A DNA stretch of 64,000 nt from Burkholderia sp. S171. GTDB taxonomy: Bacteria; Pseudomonadota; Gammaproteobacteria; Burkholderiales; Burkholderiaceae. Under the pieces are notes generated by a model. It did no database searches and was not told the DNA's origin. It saw only the letters and a program-made list of their open reading frames with translations. The translations under genes and the position numbers were made by a program. The stretch is from positions 19,208-83,207 of the forward strand of contig NZ_LMUF01000017.1 of assembly GCF_009766085.1 (NCBI RefSeq), written 5' to 3'. This document shows positions 10,675-19,454 of the stretch, piece by piece (the stretch's first letter is position 1; every line of letters begins with the position of its first letter).

Positions 10675-11418
10675 ATGCTACCGAAGACGCTGCGAAGGCG
10701 AGTCGTTGTGAAACCCACACCCGAAAATGCGTCTGAAGAGCCCATTTCCTGCCGCGTGCGAGAGGTTTTTTCGAGAAAAGGGCGACCCTCCCATGCGATG
10801 GTGGGCCATGTTGAAGAGCGAATCCTTGATGCTGCTACTAGGGTATTTATACAGCATGGTTATGCAGGTGCATCGCTAGAACGGATCGCCGAGGCGGCCG
10901 GCGCAGGTAAGGCAACGCTGTACAGTCGGTACAGCGGTAAAGAGGCGCTTTTTTTGGATGTGGTTGCGCGAAAAAGCGAACAGAGCTTGCGCCTCGCTTT
11001 TGAGACCCCGCAACAAAGTTCTCTTGCGGACCGGGTTTCGACGGTGACCATGTTGCTAGTGACTCGCTTAGTCAACGACGACGTGATCGGATTGATGAGA
11101 ATGGTGATGGCGGACGCTCCGCGGTTTCCATCACTTGTGACGTTGATGAGCGAAGCCGGACGAATGCGCGGGATAGAAGTCTTGGCACAAGTGATCGACG
11201 GCTATTCACAGTCTCCTGGCGACATCCGGGTGTGCAGATCAAGAAAGCGCCGCTCGCGCGAAATTGCGGCCGTAATGCTCGATGCGGTCGTCTCTCCAAT
11301 AATTCTCAGATCGTTAATGGGCGAGAATCTTGACGATGTACGTAGCGATATCGACTCGCACGTTAAGCAGATGATCGCGCTATTCATCGCAGCCAATGTC
11401 TTCGACGCTTTCTTGTGA
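10675..11418 (+). CDS. TetR/AcrR-family regulator
   Basis: This is a one-domain HTH repressor of the TetR family. The N-terminal DNA-binding part reads ILDAATRVFIQHGYAGASLE, then RIAEAAGAGKATLYSRYSGK, the typical TetR HTH with its TLYxRY recognition helix. The C-terminal ligand domain is alpha-helical and not assignable to a ligand. The open frame reaches back to 10519, but the ATG at 10675 (with ACGAGA upstream) or the one at 10798 fits the family length better. I chose 10675, giving 247 residues with a basic 40-residue extension before the HTH. It lies 160 bases after the esterase gene in the same direction, so it may control it. Confidence 0.82.
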   Translation: MLPKTLRRRVVVKPTPENASEEPISCRVREVFSRKGRPSHAMVGHVEERILDAATRVFIQHGYAGASLERIAEAAGAGKATLYSRYSGKEALFLDVVARKSEQSLRLAFETPQQSSLADRVSTVTMLLVTRLVNDDVIGLMRMVMADAPRFPSLVTLMSEAGRMRGIEVLAQVIDGYSQSPGDIRVCRSRKRRSREIAAVMLDAVVSPIILRSLMGENLDDVRSDIDSHVKQMIALFIAANVFDAFL

Positions 11419-11818
11419 GCAGGGGCGGAACAAAACGTCCATGTAAAGAGGTGGTCCCGCGCGGCTTTCGTGTGTGGCAGGCGGGAAGTCATGCTATTCG
11501 TTAAGCCATAATTTAGCGGCGGCTCACCCCGGACTGCTATATCGATGGCATATTGCTGGGCTCGGACTATTCGGTAGACGATATCGACCAATTAGGATTC
11601 GTTGATCCGAATTAGCAAATCGGCAACGACGACAGAAATCGCGTGACCGGCGGGTTGGCAATAGACCTTCGACATCCTTGGCATAGCGAACGCAACGAGG
11701 GGTGCGCGGTTCGTGCAAGGGTAGAGCGTACTGGTAAGGATCGCCGTTTTCCTGCCCCGCCGGGGTAGATCGAGCCGAACAGGTCGCAACAGGCTCCATA
11801 GGCCGAACCGTTACGAAG
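11419..11818. other. Intergenic between two TetR genes, no gene seen
   Basis: About 400 bases at the convergence of two TetR-family genes. Minus-strand frames here are short, overlap the 3' end of the next gene and have no recognisable domain. I see nothing supportable. Confidence 0.4.
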
Positions 11819-12634
11819 TCACGCGCGTCTCTGCGATCGATGTGCCATGGTTTCAGCACGAACGCCATCATCATGTCCCGCCTGTGGGCTGATAGGCACT
11901 GTTTGCAAATCCATCCCCTGCGATGGATCGGGCGAAAGAAACAGTCGGGCTTCTTCGGAAGTCAAATCAAGAGCCCACAGTGGCCTAGTCGCCGTCAGCT
12001 CCCCGGTCGCCCACGCCTTTAGGTATGCAAGTGAGAACGCTACGCCGCGGTCGCAAGTCTGGAAGTCGCAACCCAAACTCATCATCGCCATCCTGACGCT
12101 CGCGTCCATGTAGGCCTTTGGGTCGTCTACCCCCGTGCTAATGGCTTGTATCGCGTGAGCGGACGCGCCCATCAAGAAGTCCTTCGCAACGTCGATATTT
12201 TCTAATGAGAACTGTCCCGCGGCTTTACCTCTCTCGAGGTCTGCACCCATGTACTGGGCGACGAGCATGGTATGAGGCCAGACGTCGGCGCGGGTTACGA
12301 AGCCGGCCCAACTCCTGTCGAGCAGCGCACGGACCAGGAATAGACGAAATCCTACAGCGGCGCGCTGCCAGGGTTCCAGTAATACGTCGTATATGGGCAG
12401 GCTGTCGGCGGTCGTCTGGTTGCTTAACTCCTGACCGAGCGCCACGAGAAGCTGTTCCAGCGAATCGAAGTATTTATAGAATGTTCCCCGGGAAACCTTA
12501 GCTTCGCGAATTACGTCGTCTATGACGGGATTGGGTCGGTTCCTTTCCCAAAAAACGCGCATCGCGGCGTCGAGCAGCTTTGCACGCATCAACATTCGTT
12601 TTTTTTCAGCGACCTTCGAACGGTGGTCTACCAC
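11819..12634 (-). CDS. TetR/AcrR-family regulator
   Basis: This is a TetR-family regulator of 271 residues. The N-terminus (KLLDAAMRVFWERNRPNPVI, then DDVIREAKVSRGTFYKYFDS) is a clear TetR HTH of the RGTFYKYF type. The start is a GTG at 12634 with AGGAGG seven bases upstream, a strong ribosome site. The C-terminal helices form an unassigned ligand domain, and the last 40 residues look disordered. The protein resembles the regulator at 55750, including the RGTFY(K/N)YF helix. The 14-base palindrome TGACAAATTTGTCA lies 154 bases upstream, and a near copy lies beside the 55750 gene, which makes this palindrome a candidate operator. Confidence 0.87.
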   Translation of the reverse strand: MVDHRSKVAEKKRMLMRAKLLDAAMRVFWERNRPNPVIDDVIREAKVSRGTFYKYFDSLEQLLVALGQELSNQTTADSLPIYDVLLEPWQRAAVGFRLFLVRALLDRSWAGFVTRADVWPHTMLVAQYMGADLERGKAAGQFSLENIDVAKDFLMGASAHAIQAISTGVDDPKAYMDASVRMAMMSLGCDFQTCDRGVAFSLAYLKAWATGELTATRPLWALDLTSEEARLFLSPDPSQGMDLQTVPISPQAGHDDGVRAETMAHRSQRRA

Positions 12635-12787
12635 TTCACCCTCCTGAAAAACAAATTTGGCTTCAACAAAATTTAATTCCTTCGCGACATTTCAAATGAC
12701 AGAATCAATCTTCGAAGAAACCTCATGGAATATGAAATTCACTTGTCCGGCTCCCCTAGCGACTTTATACGCAATAGATGGATCAAG

Positions 12788-12801
12788 TGACAAATTTGTC
12801 A
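12788..12801. promoter_or_regulatory. Perfect palindrome TGACAAATTTGTCA
   Basis: A 14-base perfect palindrome in the 615-base gap between the minus-strand tetR (start 12634) and the plus-strand AAHS gene (start 13250). The site at 55670-55683 matches 12 of the 14 bases and also lies beside a tetR gene. It is a likely operator for a TetR-type dimer, by inference. Confidence 0.55.
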
Positions 12802-13017
12802 TCGTAAAGGTTAAGTTGTAGCCGGCCAGTGTCGGATCAATAGACTGCTGCTCCGCCTAAACGAAACGTCAAATGCTAACGTTGAGTTGGCCGCCAACGA
12901 ATATTGCGCGAAGTTGGAAACGATGGAGAGTCTTGATCTGCGTGCAAGGTTGCTCGCCGCGCAAGTAATCGTTAACAGGGTTCGGAGGGGTGCAGATCGA
13001 TAGTCATGCAAAACCCT

Positions 13018-13056
13018 TATGTGACGACGGCATACCGTTGCTAGATTTGGCATCTG
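13018..13056 (+). promoter_or_regulatory. LysR-type box A, upstream of AAHS symporter
   Basis: One of six copies of a 39-bp element: TATG-N9-CATA (13018-13034) with a TGGCATCTG half-site at 13048-13056, whose TGGCAT lies exactly 20 bases after the first GGCAT-type repeat. The first part contains the T-N11-A signature of LysR-type regulator boxes within a dyad. It ends 194 bases before the AAHS start at 13250. Confidence 0.7.
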
Positions 13057-13249
13057 CACCGCAGTGAGGGAATTGCCGACACTTGAATGGCTATAGGTCG
13101 CCGCTGTTCATGCGCCTTTACAACGTGCGTCGACTAGTTCATGTTGAAAAGTCACGAAACCGGCGACTCGTCTGATTCTGATGTGCCCTTTACATAAGCT
13201 CGGAACTGAAATTTCAGAAACCGGCAGACAATTCAAGTACGGAGACGGA

Positions 13250-14590
13250 ATGTTCGACCAATTGATTGATGGAAGGCGCATAGGCCGCCGGCAGACGATC
13301 ATATTTGCGTTGTGCCTTGTTATGCTGATTATCGACGGAATGGACTTTCAGCTTCTTGCCTTCGCGAGTCCTGTGCTGCTTACCGATTGGAAAATTACCA
13401 AGTCGCAGCTCGCACCCGCTCTCGCCGCCGCGCTCTTCGGAATGTCAATCGGCGCGGCGTTCGGCGGCCTGGCGGGTGATCGCTTCGGCTGCCGGCGCAT
13501 CCTGACTCTGTTTGTGGCCGCGTTCGGTATTACCACGCTTGGAACCGCGCTCGCTACGGGCGTTTCCGAACTCGCTGTCATGCGTTTCCTGTCAGGGCTT
13601 GGATTCGGTGTTGCCGTTCCGACGGCAATGGCGCTCGCCTCCGAGTGGTGCCCGCGGAAACGGCGTGGTCAGTTGGTCGTGCTCTTGTCGATCGGTACCG
13701 TGGCGGGCGGCACGCTCGGAGGCCTACTTTCGTCGTGGTTAATCCCCACATTCGGATGGCACAGCATTTTTATTGTCAGTGGCGGCCTGACGCTGCTTAG
13801 CGCGCTGGTTAGCATTGTTTATCTGCCTGAATCACTCTCGTTCCTGGTCAGGAAAGGCAGGCAAAGCGCGGCAGATGCCTGGTTCACACGAGTGATGGGT
13901 CGAACCGTCGCGACGAGCGGCGACATTGCCACTGATGCATGGGGCCGTCCCGAGTTGACAGGAGCCGGCTCGCGCTTGCTATCGGCGGGAAATTTGCGCG
14001 TCAACGTGGGATTATGGATTGGGATTTTCTCGATTTCGTTTGCTTCCTATGCCTTCATGAGCTGGACCCCTGCGGTCCTGGTGGGTGCTGGCTTGGGTCT
14101 TCTCGCAGCGATCAAATGCACGTCGATCTATACCTTTGCCGCGGCTACCGGCGTGCTTGCGGGCGCCGTCTGTTTGCCACGCTTAGGATCACTCAGGATA
14201 CTTATCGGCTCGATTGCGTTGACCATCGTGGCGACCGTCGCGCTGCCCAGCATTCTTTCAAATGGCACTCCGGGCAAAGGCATTGTCGAAGTTGCCATGC
14301 TGTTGGCGGGTTTTGGCGGAGGCATGTCGACATCGACCATCTACGCTCTGGCGGCGATGGCGTATCCCGCTACGTATCGTTCGACCGGCATCGGTATATG
14401 CGTGGGCCTCAGTCGGGGAGGGGGCATATGCAGCGTGCTGAGCGGCGGAGTGGTGCTTGAACTGAGCGGAGCCGGGGGCGGTGTGTTCTTTTCGGTTATC
14501 GCGTGCTTTCTCGTTACCGGCCTGATAGGGCTAACGACCATGGATCGACATATATCTACCCGTGTCGTTGCGCATAGGGTGAGCGTTTAA
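13250..14590 (+). CDS. AAHS-family MFS symporter (aromatic acid uptake), copy 1
   Basis: This is an MFS carrier of the aromatic acid:H+ symporter family (PcaK/MhpT/BenK type), 446 residues with 12 predicted helices. The start of helix 1 reads LIIDGMDFQLLAFASPVLL and keeps the DGxD signature that AAHS carriers use for proton-coupled aromatic acid uptake. The loop 2-3 motif is GGLAGDRFGCRR. The start was set at the ATG at 13250, behind ACGGAGACGGA, because the two paralogues at 31959-33302 and 37088-38431 begin with the same MF(D/E) N-terminus; the open frame extends further upstream. A LysR-type box lies upstream. The exact substrate is not known, and a hydroxylated benzoate or phenylpropanoid is plausible. 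Confidence 0.88.
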   Translation: MFDQLIDGRRIGRRQTIIFALCLVMLIIDGMDFQLLAFASPVLLTDWKITKSQLAPALAAALFGMSIGAAFGGLAGDRFGCRRILTLFVAAFGITTLGTALATGVSELAVMRFLSGLGFGVAVPTAMALASEWCPRKRRGQLVVLLSIGTVAGGTLGGLLSSWLIPTFGWHSIFIVSGGLTLLSALVSIVYLPESLSFLVRKGRQSAADAWFTRVMGRTVATSGDIATDAWGRPELTGAGSRLLSAGNLRVNVGLWIGIFSISFASYAFMSWTPAVLVGAGLGLLAAIKCTSIYTFAAATGVLAGAVCLPRLGSLRILIGSIALTIVATVALPSILSNGTPGKGIVEVAMLLAGFGGGMSTSTIYALAAMAYPATYRSTGIGICVGLSRGGGICSVLSGGVVLELSGAGGGVFFSVIACFLVTGLIGLTTMDRHISTRVVAHRVSV

Positions 14591-14936
14591 CCGTTCACCT
14601 GTCCATTGCTTGTCGATGCGAGCCTGCCTCGATGCTTAGCGAGACAAAAGCTGACGTTCGTCCCTCGCCGCATGAGAACAGGATGGAACACGCGTCGAAC
14701 ACCGCTTCTTCTTAAGCAATGCTTTGACATATGACCACCGACGATATCGCCGGCATCGAACCGGCAAAGAGGAGACGCATGTTCAACGCAAGAGTACTTC
14801 GCGAAGCAACGAGAGAACCCAGCTTCGCCTATGTGGAAAGTAAGGTCCCTCGTCAGTGCGCAGAAACCGTACTAGCTCCCGCAACATTTCTCTCTGTCGC
14901 AAGACTTATGTGCCATGACCATGAAGGAGTGCCGTC
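14591..14936. other. Intergenic, no gene seen
   Basis: About 345 bases between two MFS genes. A 72-codon frame overlaps the next gene's start and has no recognisable features, so it is not called. No LysR-type box or TGACAAAT palindrome is present. Confidence 0.4.
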
Positions 14937-16334
14937 ATGGGAGAAGTAAGGAACGTACCCTTAGCGTCGTACGAAAACCGGTTGCTTGGCGTGTTAACTC
15001 TCACTTTTGGCTTCGTGTTTTTCGATCGAGCCGCGATGAGTCTTTTAGCGCCATTCGTCGCACGAGAATTGTCGCTTAGCAACGTGCAGATTGGCATGCT
15101 CGCGTCTGCGCTTTCCGCCACGTGGGCAGTTTCGGGCTATGCGTTTGGCCGTATTTGCGACAAACGCGGTAGTTATCGCGTCGTTCTGGTTCTCGCGATG
15201 ATCGCGTTTTCGCTGTGCTCGTTCATATCAGGACTGGCGTATTCGTTCATCGCGCTGCTGCTTTCAAGAGCCCTGATGGGCGTGGCCGAAGGGCCCGTGC
15301 TGCCGATCGCACAGACGCTGATGGCCCAAGCATCGTCAGAACGGCGCAGAGGATTCAACATGGGGCTCATGCAAACGTTCGGCAGCAACGCTCTGGGCGC
15401 CTTCCTCGCACCGATCGTCCTGATTGCTATTGCTAGTCACTGGGGCTGGCGCGCTGCGTTTTTTGTCGCAGGCGTGCCGGGGCTCCTTTGCGCAGTGGCT
15501 GCATGGCGCACCGTACGCGACCCCGTAAAGAGGCCCGCGACGCAGGATTGCGTGCATCAAGGTTCGGCTACGCTGCGTGACATGGTTCAACATCGCAACA
15601 TTGTGCTGTGCATGACCTTGTCGGGCCTCATGGTTGGAACGATCGTACTGGGTTTCGTATTTCTGCCGGTGTACTTCGCTCAGTCGTTGCAAATGTCATC
15701 TACCGAGATAGGCGTGATGATGAGCACCATGGGGTTATCTTCAGTGATTTCCGGCCTGGTCGTGCCTGGCATATCGGACCGAGTCGGACGCAAGCCGGTC
15801 ATGCTAACTACAGGCTTGCTCGCGCTGCTCATGCCCATCGGCGCTATCTATGTGTGGCAGACGCCCGTTGCGTTGGCGGTCATGCTGTTTATAGGATGTT
15901 CGGTCAGCAGCCTTGCGCCGATGCTGATGGCAACCGTTCCCGCCGAGACGCTGGCGAATGGCCGGGTCGCGGCGGCCATCGGCCTGGTCATGGGAACCCG
16001 TGAAATTATCGGTGGCGTGGTTACGCCTTTGGTCGGCGGCATGCTCGCAGACCGCTGGGGTCTGGTTGCCGTGCCTTATCTTCAGGGCGCTTTCATTTTG
16101 GCATCGTTGATCCTCATGTCAATGGTCGAGGAAACCGCGCCATCGAAGAAACGATTGGCGCTACATGTTCCGTCCGTTGAGATGTTAATATTTGCTGAAC
16201 AAGCGCGTCGGAAATCGGCCGCCAATTCAAGCGGCGGGTCGCACGGTGGCGCGTTCAATCAGCGTGCAGGGTATGACTATGTTGGTGGGACGCAATTCGC
16301 CTGTCACTTGCTCGCAAACCAACGCGACAGTTGA
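14937..16334 (+). CDS. MFS transporter next to LacI/HisD-like operon
   Basis: This is an MFS carrier of 465 residues, starting at an ATG with AAGGAG nine bases upstream. It has about 12 hydrophobic segments, the repeated signature loops (GRICDKRGSYRV and PGISDRVGRKPV), and a helix-1 segment FGFVFFDRAAMSLLAPF like anion/cation symporter carriers. Its last 36 codons lie antisense to the 3' end of the convergent lacI gene. This odd polar tail is not typical of the family, so the functional protein may end nearer residue 430. By position it is the likely uptake carrier for the substrate of the HisD-like/SDR operon on the other strand. Confidence 0.85.
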   Translation: MGEVRNVPLASYENRLLGVLTLTFGFVFFDRAAMSLLAPFVARELSLSNVQIGMLASALSATWAVSGYAFGRICDKRGSYRVVLVLAMIAFSLCSFISGLAYSFIALLLSRALMGVAEGPVLPIAQTLMAQASSERRRGFNMGLMQTFGSNALGAFLAPIVLIAIASHWGWRAAFFVAGVPGLLCAVAAWRTVRDPVKRPATQDCVHQGSATLRDMVQHRNIVLCMTLSGLMVGTIVLGFVFLPVYFAQSLQMSSTEIGVMMSTMGLSSVISGLVVPGISDRVGRKPVMLTTGLLALLMPIGAIYVWQTPVALAVMLFIGCSVSSLAPMLMATVPAETLANGRVAAAIGLVMGTREIIGGVVTPLVGGMLADRWGLVAVPYLQGAFILASLILMSMVEETAPSKKRLALHVPSVEMLIFAEQARRKSAANSSGGSHGGAFNQRAGYDYVGGTQFACHLLANQRDS

Positions 16335-17243
16335 GCAGATCATCTGTTCAAGATCCTGACGCACGGTGGTCAGTTGGTATGCGCCCCACGCCGCTTGGGG
16401 TACGTCGTCAAATCCTACGACGCCAACGTGCCTGGGTGAACGCAGTCCCAACTCGCCACGCAGCACGTCAAGTGCGGCAATAGCCATGTGATCGTTCGCG
16501 ACGAACAATGCATCGGGCGCCGGACCGGTTGTGAACAGGCGGTGCGTGGCTTCCTTCGCCCTCTGGAAATCGTAGTGACCGGTCTCACGACGAGCGAGTG
16601 GCACTTTGCGTGCTGCAAGCGCATCGGTGAAGCCACGTTCGCGCTCCATACTGGTCGATGAATTATCGAGGCCCGCCAGGAATGCAATCCGCCGATACCC
16701 GCGATCAAGGAGCAAATTGGCGACCATCTGGCCACCGCTATAGTTGTCGGACGTAATCGAGCTGAGCGTGTTTTGGCTGCGGTGCCGTGGGTCCGATACG
16801 CGATTGAACTGCACGACCGGCACGCCGAGGTCCGCACAGGTTCGTGCCAGCCTCGACGACAAGTTCGCGGACGCCATGACAATGCCGTCGACTTGGTACT
16901 CCAGAATGTCGGCCAGCACCGCGTCCGCGTCCTCGTCCATTTCGGCGATAAACATAAGAACGTGATAGCCTTCTTTCTGCAACTTCTGCGACATTTTCTC
17001 AAGCGCCAGTGGATAAAACTGATTCTCGAGGTAGCTCATCACCAACGCGACAATATGACTTCGGCGCGTGATCAGGCTACGTGCCAACGCGTTGGGCCGA
17101 TAAGCAAGTTTCTTAGCGGCCGCCAGAACTTTGCGACGCGTTTCTTCCGAGACGCTGGCTCCCGGCGTAAAGGTGCGGCTAACCGCAGACTGCGATACCT
17201 TGGCCAGGTCCGCTACGTCCTGGGCGCGAGTTGCACTTTTCAT
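16227..17243 (-). CDS. LacI-family transcriptional regulator
   Basis: A LacI/GalR-type repressor. The N-terminal HTH reads QDVADLAKVSQSAVSRTFTP, and the hinge helix is YRPNALARSLITRRS. The periplasmic-binding-protein-like sugar domain follows, with VDGIVMASANLSS and LFVANDHMAIAALDVLRGEL. The start at 17243 overlaps the stop of the upstream SDR gene by ATGA, so translation is probably coupled; the open frame extends to 17255. It is the last gene of the HisD-like/SDR/LacI operon. A 16-base palindrome with a central CG at 19382-19397, before the first gene, is its probable operator, giving autoregulation. The effector is likely a small polyol, sugar or derivative. Confidence 0.92.
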   Translation of the reverse strand: MKSATRAQDVADLAKVSQSAVSRTFTPGASVSEETRRKVLAAAKKLAYRPNALARSLITRRSHIVALVMSYLENQFYPLALEKMSQKLQKEGYHVLMFIAEMDEDADAVLADILEYQVDGIVMASANLSSRLARTCADLGVPVVQFNRVSDPRHRSQNTLSSITSDNYSGGQMVANLLLDRGYRRIAFLAGLDNSSTSMERERGFTDALAARKVPLARRETGHYDFQRAKEATHRLFTTGPAPDALFVANDHMAIAALDVLRGELGLRSPRHVGVVGFDDVPQAAWGAYQLTTVRQDLEQMICSTVALVCEQVTGELRPTNIVIPCTLIERATVRPAA

Positions 17244-18007
17244 GCTGCGGTCCACCCTCCATCGAGCATGAGCGCACTGCCTGTCATGAGGCTCGATGCA
17301 TCGCTGGCGAGAAAGACAACCGGGCCCATGATCTCGTGCATCTCACCCACGCGCCCCAGCGCAATGCGCTCGCACACCCATTCCCGAAATCCCGGTTGCG
17401 CGAACATCGACGTAGTCATGGGAGTTTCAATGAATGTAGGGCAAAGGCTGTTGACTCGAATCCTCGCCGGCCCAAGCTCCCACGCGAGTGCTTTGGTCAT
17501 ACCTTCGACCGCGTGTTTGCTCGCGCAATAAAGCGAGCGGCGCGGGCTGCCGACGTGTCCCATTTGAGACGAAACGTTGATGATCGATCCACCAAGGTTG
17601 GCGTCGACAAGTCGCCGCGAGACTGCGCGGGCGGTATAGAAAGCCGCTTTCACGTTGAGCTGAAGCACGGCGTCGATATCGTCGTCGGTCAAGTCGGTCA
17701 GCGGCTTGGGTCGATTCATGCCGGCGCTGTTGACGAGAATATCGAACGGCGATCGGGCGTTCACCACGCGATCCACGGACGCCGAATCCGTGACGTCGAG
17801 CACCACTGCTTCACACGCGATGCTCGCCGCCCGCAGTGCTTCGCAAGCCGACTCAAGCTCCGTTTGTCGCCGCGCGACTACCGTCACGTGCGCGCCGGCA
17901 CGGCCGAGTGCTGCAGCCGCTGCCAGGCCAATTCCGCTGCTTCCGCCCGTGACCAAGGCGCGCCGGCCGACGAGCCGAAAATCGGGTCCCGCCGGCAGTT
18001 CGATCAC
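17240..18007 (-). CDS. Short-chain dehydrogenase/reductase (SDR)
   Basis: A classical SDR oxidoreductase of 255 residues. The cofactor motif TGGSSGIG is at residues 20-27, the NSAG motif lies near 93-96, and the catalytic triad is Ser146/147, Tyr160 and Lys164 (YCASK). A GTG start at 18007 is chosen because GGAGG precedes it and it overlaps the stop of the upstream HisD-like gene as GTGA; the open frame itself extends much further upstream through that gene, which is a shadow. The C-terminus ends [10 protein letters not shown] as in many NAD-dependent alcohol dehydrogenases of this class. It likely oxidises a secondary alcohol in the same pathway as the HisD-like enzyme. Confidence 0.9.
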   Translation of the reverse strand: MIELPAGPDFRLVGRRALVTGGSSGIGLAAAAALGRAGAHVTVVARRQTELESACEALRAASIACEAVVLDVTDSASVDRVVNARSPFDILVNSAGMNRPKPLTDLTDDDIDAVLQLNVKAAFYTARAVSRRLVDANLGGSIINVSSQMGHVGSPRRSLYCASKHAVEGMTKALAWELGPARIRVNSLCPTFIETPMTTSMFAQPGFREWVCERIALGRVGEMHEIMGPVVFLASDASSLMTGSALMLDGGWTAA

Positions 18008-19323
18008 GATTGCGCCTCCGCCGGCTGGTACCAGGGAAGGTCGGGGCGGTTGCCATATCGGCGAACGCGGATGTTGGCTTGCTCGCCGTGCCCGGCAAAG
18101 TTTTCCATATGACAAAGGCGAGAACAATATTCGCCGATAGTGGCGCTGGCTTCGTCTGTCGTCACACGCTGATAGGTGCAGGTCTTCAGGAACTTCCCAA
18201 CCCACAGTCCACCGGTATAACGCGCGCTGCGATTTGTCGGCAACGTGTGATTGGTGCCAATCACTTTGTCGCCGAAACTTACGTTGGTGCGCGGGCCGAG
18301 GAATAGCGCACCGTAATTCGTCATGTTCTTCAAGAAGTACTCCGGGTCTTTTGTCATGACCTGTACGTGTTCCGAAGCGATATCGTTGGCCACCTGCAGC
18401 ATCTCTTCGTACGTGTCGCACACGATCACTTCGCCACAATCAGCCCAGCTTTGCGCGGCAATCAAGGCGGTCGGCAAGATCTTCAACTGGCGATCAATTT
18501 CCGCAAGCGTCTCGCGAGCAAGTTTCTCGCTGTTGGTCAGCAATATGGACGGCGACGTAGCGCCATGCTCCGCCTGACCGAGCAGATCGACGGCGCAGAG
18601 TTCGCCATCGACGCTTTCGTCCGCAATCACGAGCGTCTCCGTGGGTCCAGCGAAAAGGTCGATGCCAACTCGTCCAAACAGTTGCCGCTTGGCTTCTGCC
18701 ACGAACATGTTGCCTGGGCCCACGAGCATGTCGACGGGCGCCACGCTGGGCGTTCCCACCGCCATGGCGACCACCGCCTGGACACCGCCGAGCACGAGAA
18801 TTTCGTCAGCTCCCGCCATGTCCATGGCCGTCACTATTGCCGGATGCGGCTTGCCCTGATAGGGCGGTGCGGTGGATACAACCCGGGCTACGCCCGCTAC
18901 CTTGGCTGTCAACACGCTCATATGAGCGGACGCGAGCAACGGATATTTGCCGCCAGGAATGTAGCAGCCCACCGCGTTCATGGGGATGTGCTTATGGCCC
19001 AGCACGACACCGGGAAGGGTTTCGACTTCCACGTCGAGCATTGAGTCGCGCTGGATCTGCGCGAAGTTGCGCACCTGGGTTTGCGCGAAAGCGATGTCTT
19101 CGATCTCGCGCGCCGAAAGCTGCTTGCGCGCGGTTTCGATTTCCGAGCGCGATAGCCGGAAGTCGCTCGGATCCCAGTTATCAAACTTGCGGCTGTATTC
19201 ACGCACAGCCTCGTCGCCCTTGTTCTCGATGTGTTCAATGATGCCTTCAACGGTGGCGCGCACCTTTGCGTCGCTGTCCGATTTACCTGCCGCCGTGCGG
19301 CCTCGCTTGAGGTACGTAATCAT
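18004..19323 (-). CDS. Histidinol-dehydrogenase-like enzyme, HpsN type
   Basis: This 439-residue protein belongs to the HisD superfamily of zinc- and NAD-dependent four-electron alcohol dehydrogenases. It keeps [19 protein letters not shown], the metal-linked GQAEHG, the catalytic ASEHVQ Glu-His pair and a C-terminal [14 protein letters not shown]. The wording of these motifs, especially the ending and the [15 protein letters not shown] segment, matches my recollection of HpsN (sulfopropanediol 3-dehydrogenase) rather than biosynthetic HisD. No other histidine biosynthesis genes are nearby. The ATG at 19323 is preferred over a TTG at 19332. It is the first gene of a coupled operon with SDR and LacI. 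The substrate is inferred only at the level of a small diol or polyol. Confidence 0.82.
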   Translation of the reverse strand: MITYLKRGRTAAGKSDSDAKVRATVEGIIEHIENKGDEAVREYSRKFDNWDPSDFRLSRSEIETARKQLSAREIEDIAFAQTQVRNFAQIQRDSMLDVEVETLPGVVLGHKHIPMNAVGCYIPGGKYPLLASAHMSVLTAKVAGVARVVSTAPPYQGKPHPAIVTAMDMAGADEILVLGGVQAVVAMAVGTPSVAPVDMLVGPGNMFVAEAKRQLFGRVGIDLFAGPTETLVIADESVDGELCAVDLLGQAEHGATSPSILLTNSEKLARETLAEIDRQLKILPTALIAAQSWADCGEVIVCDTYEEMLQVANDIASEHVQVMTKDPEYFLKNMTNYGALFLGPRTNVSFGDKVIGTNHTLPTNRSARYTGGLWVGKFLKTCTYQRVTTDEASATIGEYCSRLCHMENFAGHGEQANIRVRRYGNRPDLPWYQPAEAQS

Positions 19324-19381
19324 AGTGTTCAATATCCGGGAAGTTGGTCAGTCGTTGATACACGCGAACACTGTCGAACGC

Positions 19382-19397
19382 TTGCATACGTATGCAA
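19382..19397. promoter_or_regulatory. LacI-type operator TTGCATACGTATGCAA
   Basis: A 16-base perfect palindrome with a central CG, 58 bases upstream of the HisD-like start codon. The symmetric form with central CG is typical of LacI/GalR-family operators, and the operon it precedes encodes a LacI-family protein. I found no second copy near the convergent MFS gene at 14937. Confidence 0.7.
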
Positions 19398-19454
19398 ATC
19401 AGTGATAACCCTAGGGTGCGAATTGATTGAGCGACCTGGATCCCGCGTTTTGGC

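Noticed and set aside
14731..14949. A 72-codon frame before the MFS gene
   Set aside because: It overlaps the MFS start, has no family resemblance and no ribosome site as good as that of the MFS gene.
17243..18439. A 399-codon frame for the SDR
   Set aside because: The part upstream of 18007 lies inside the HisD-like gene in another frame; the GTG at 18007 has GGAGG and gives the normal 255 residues.
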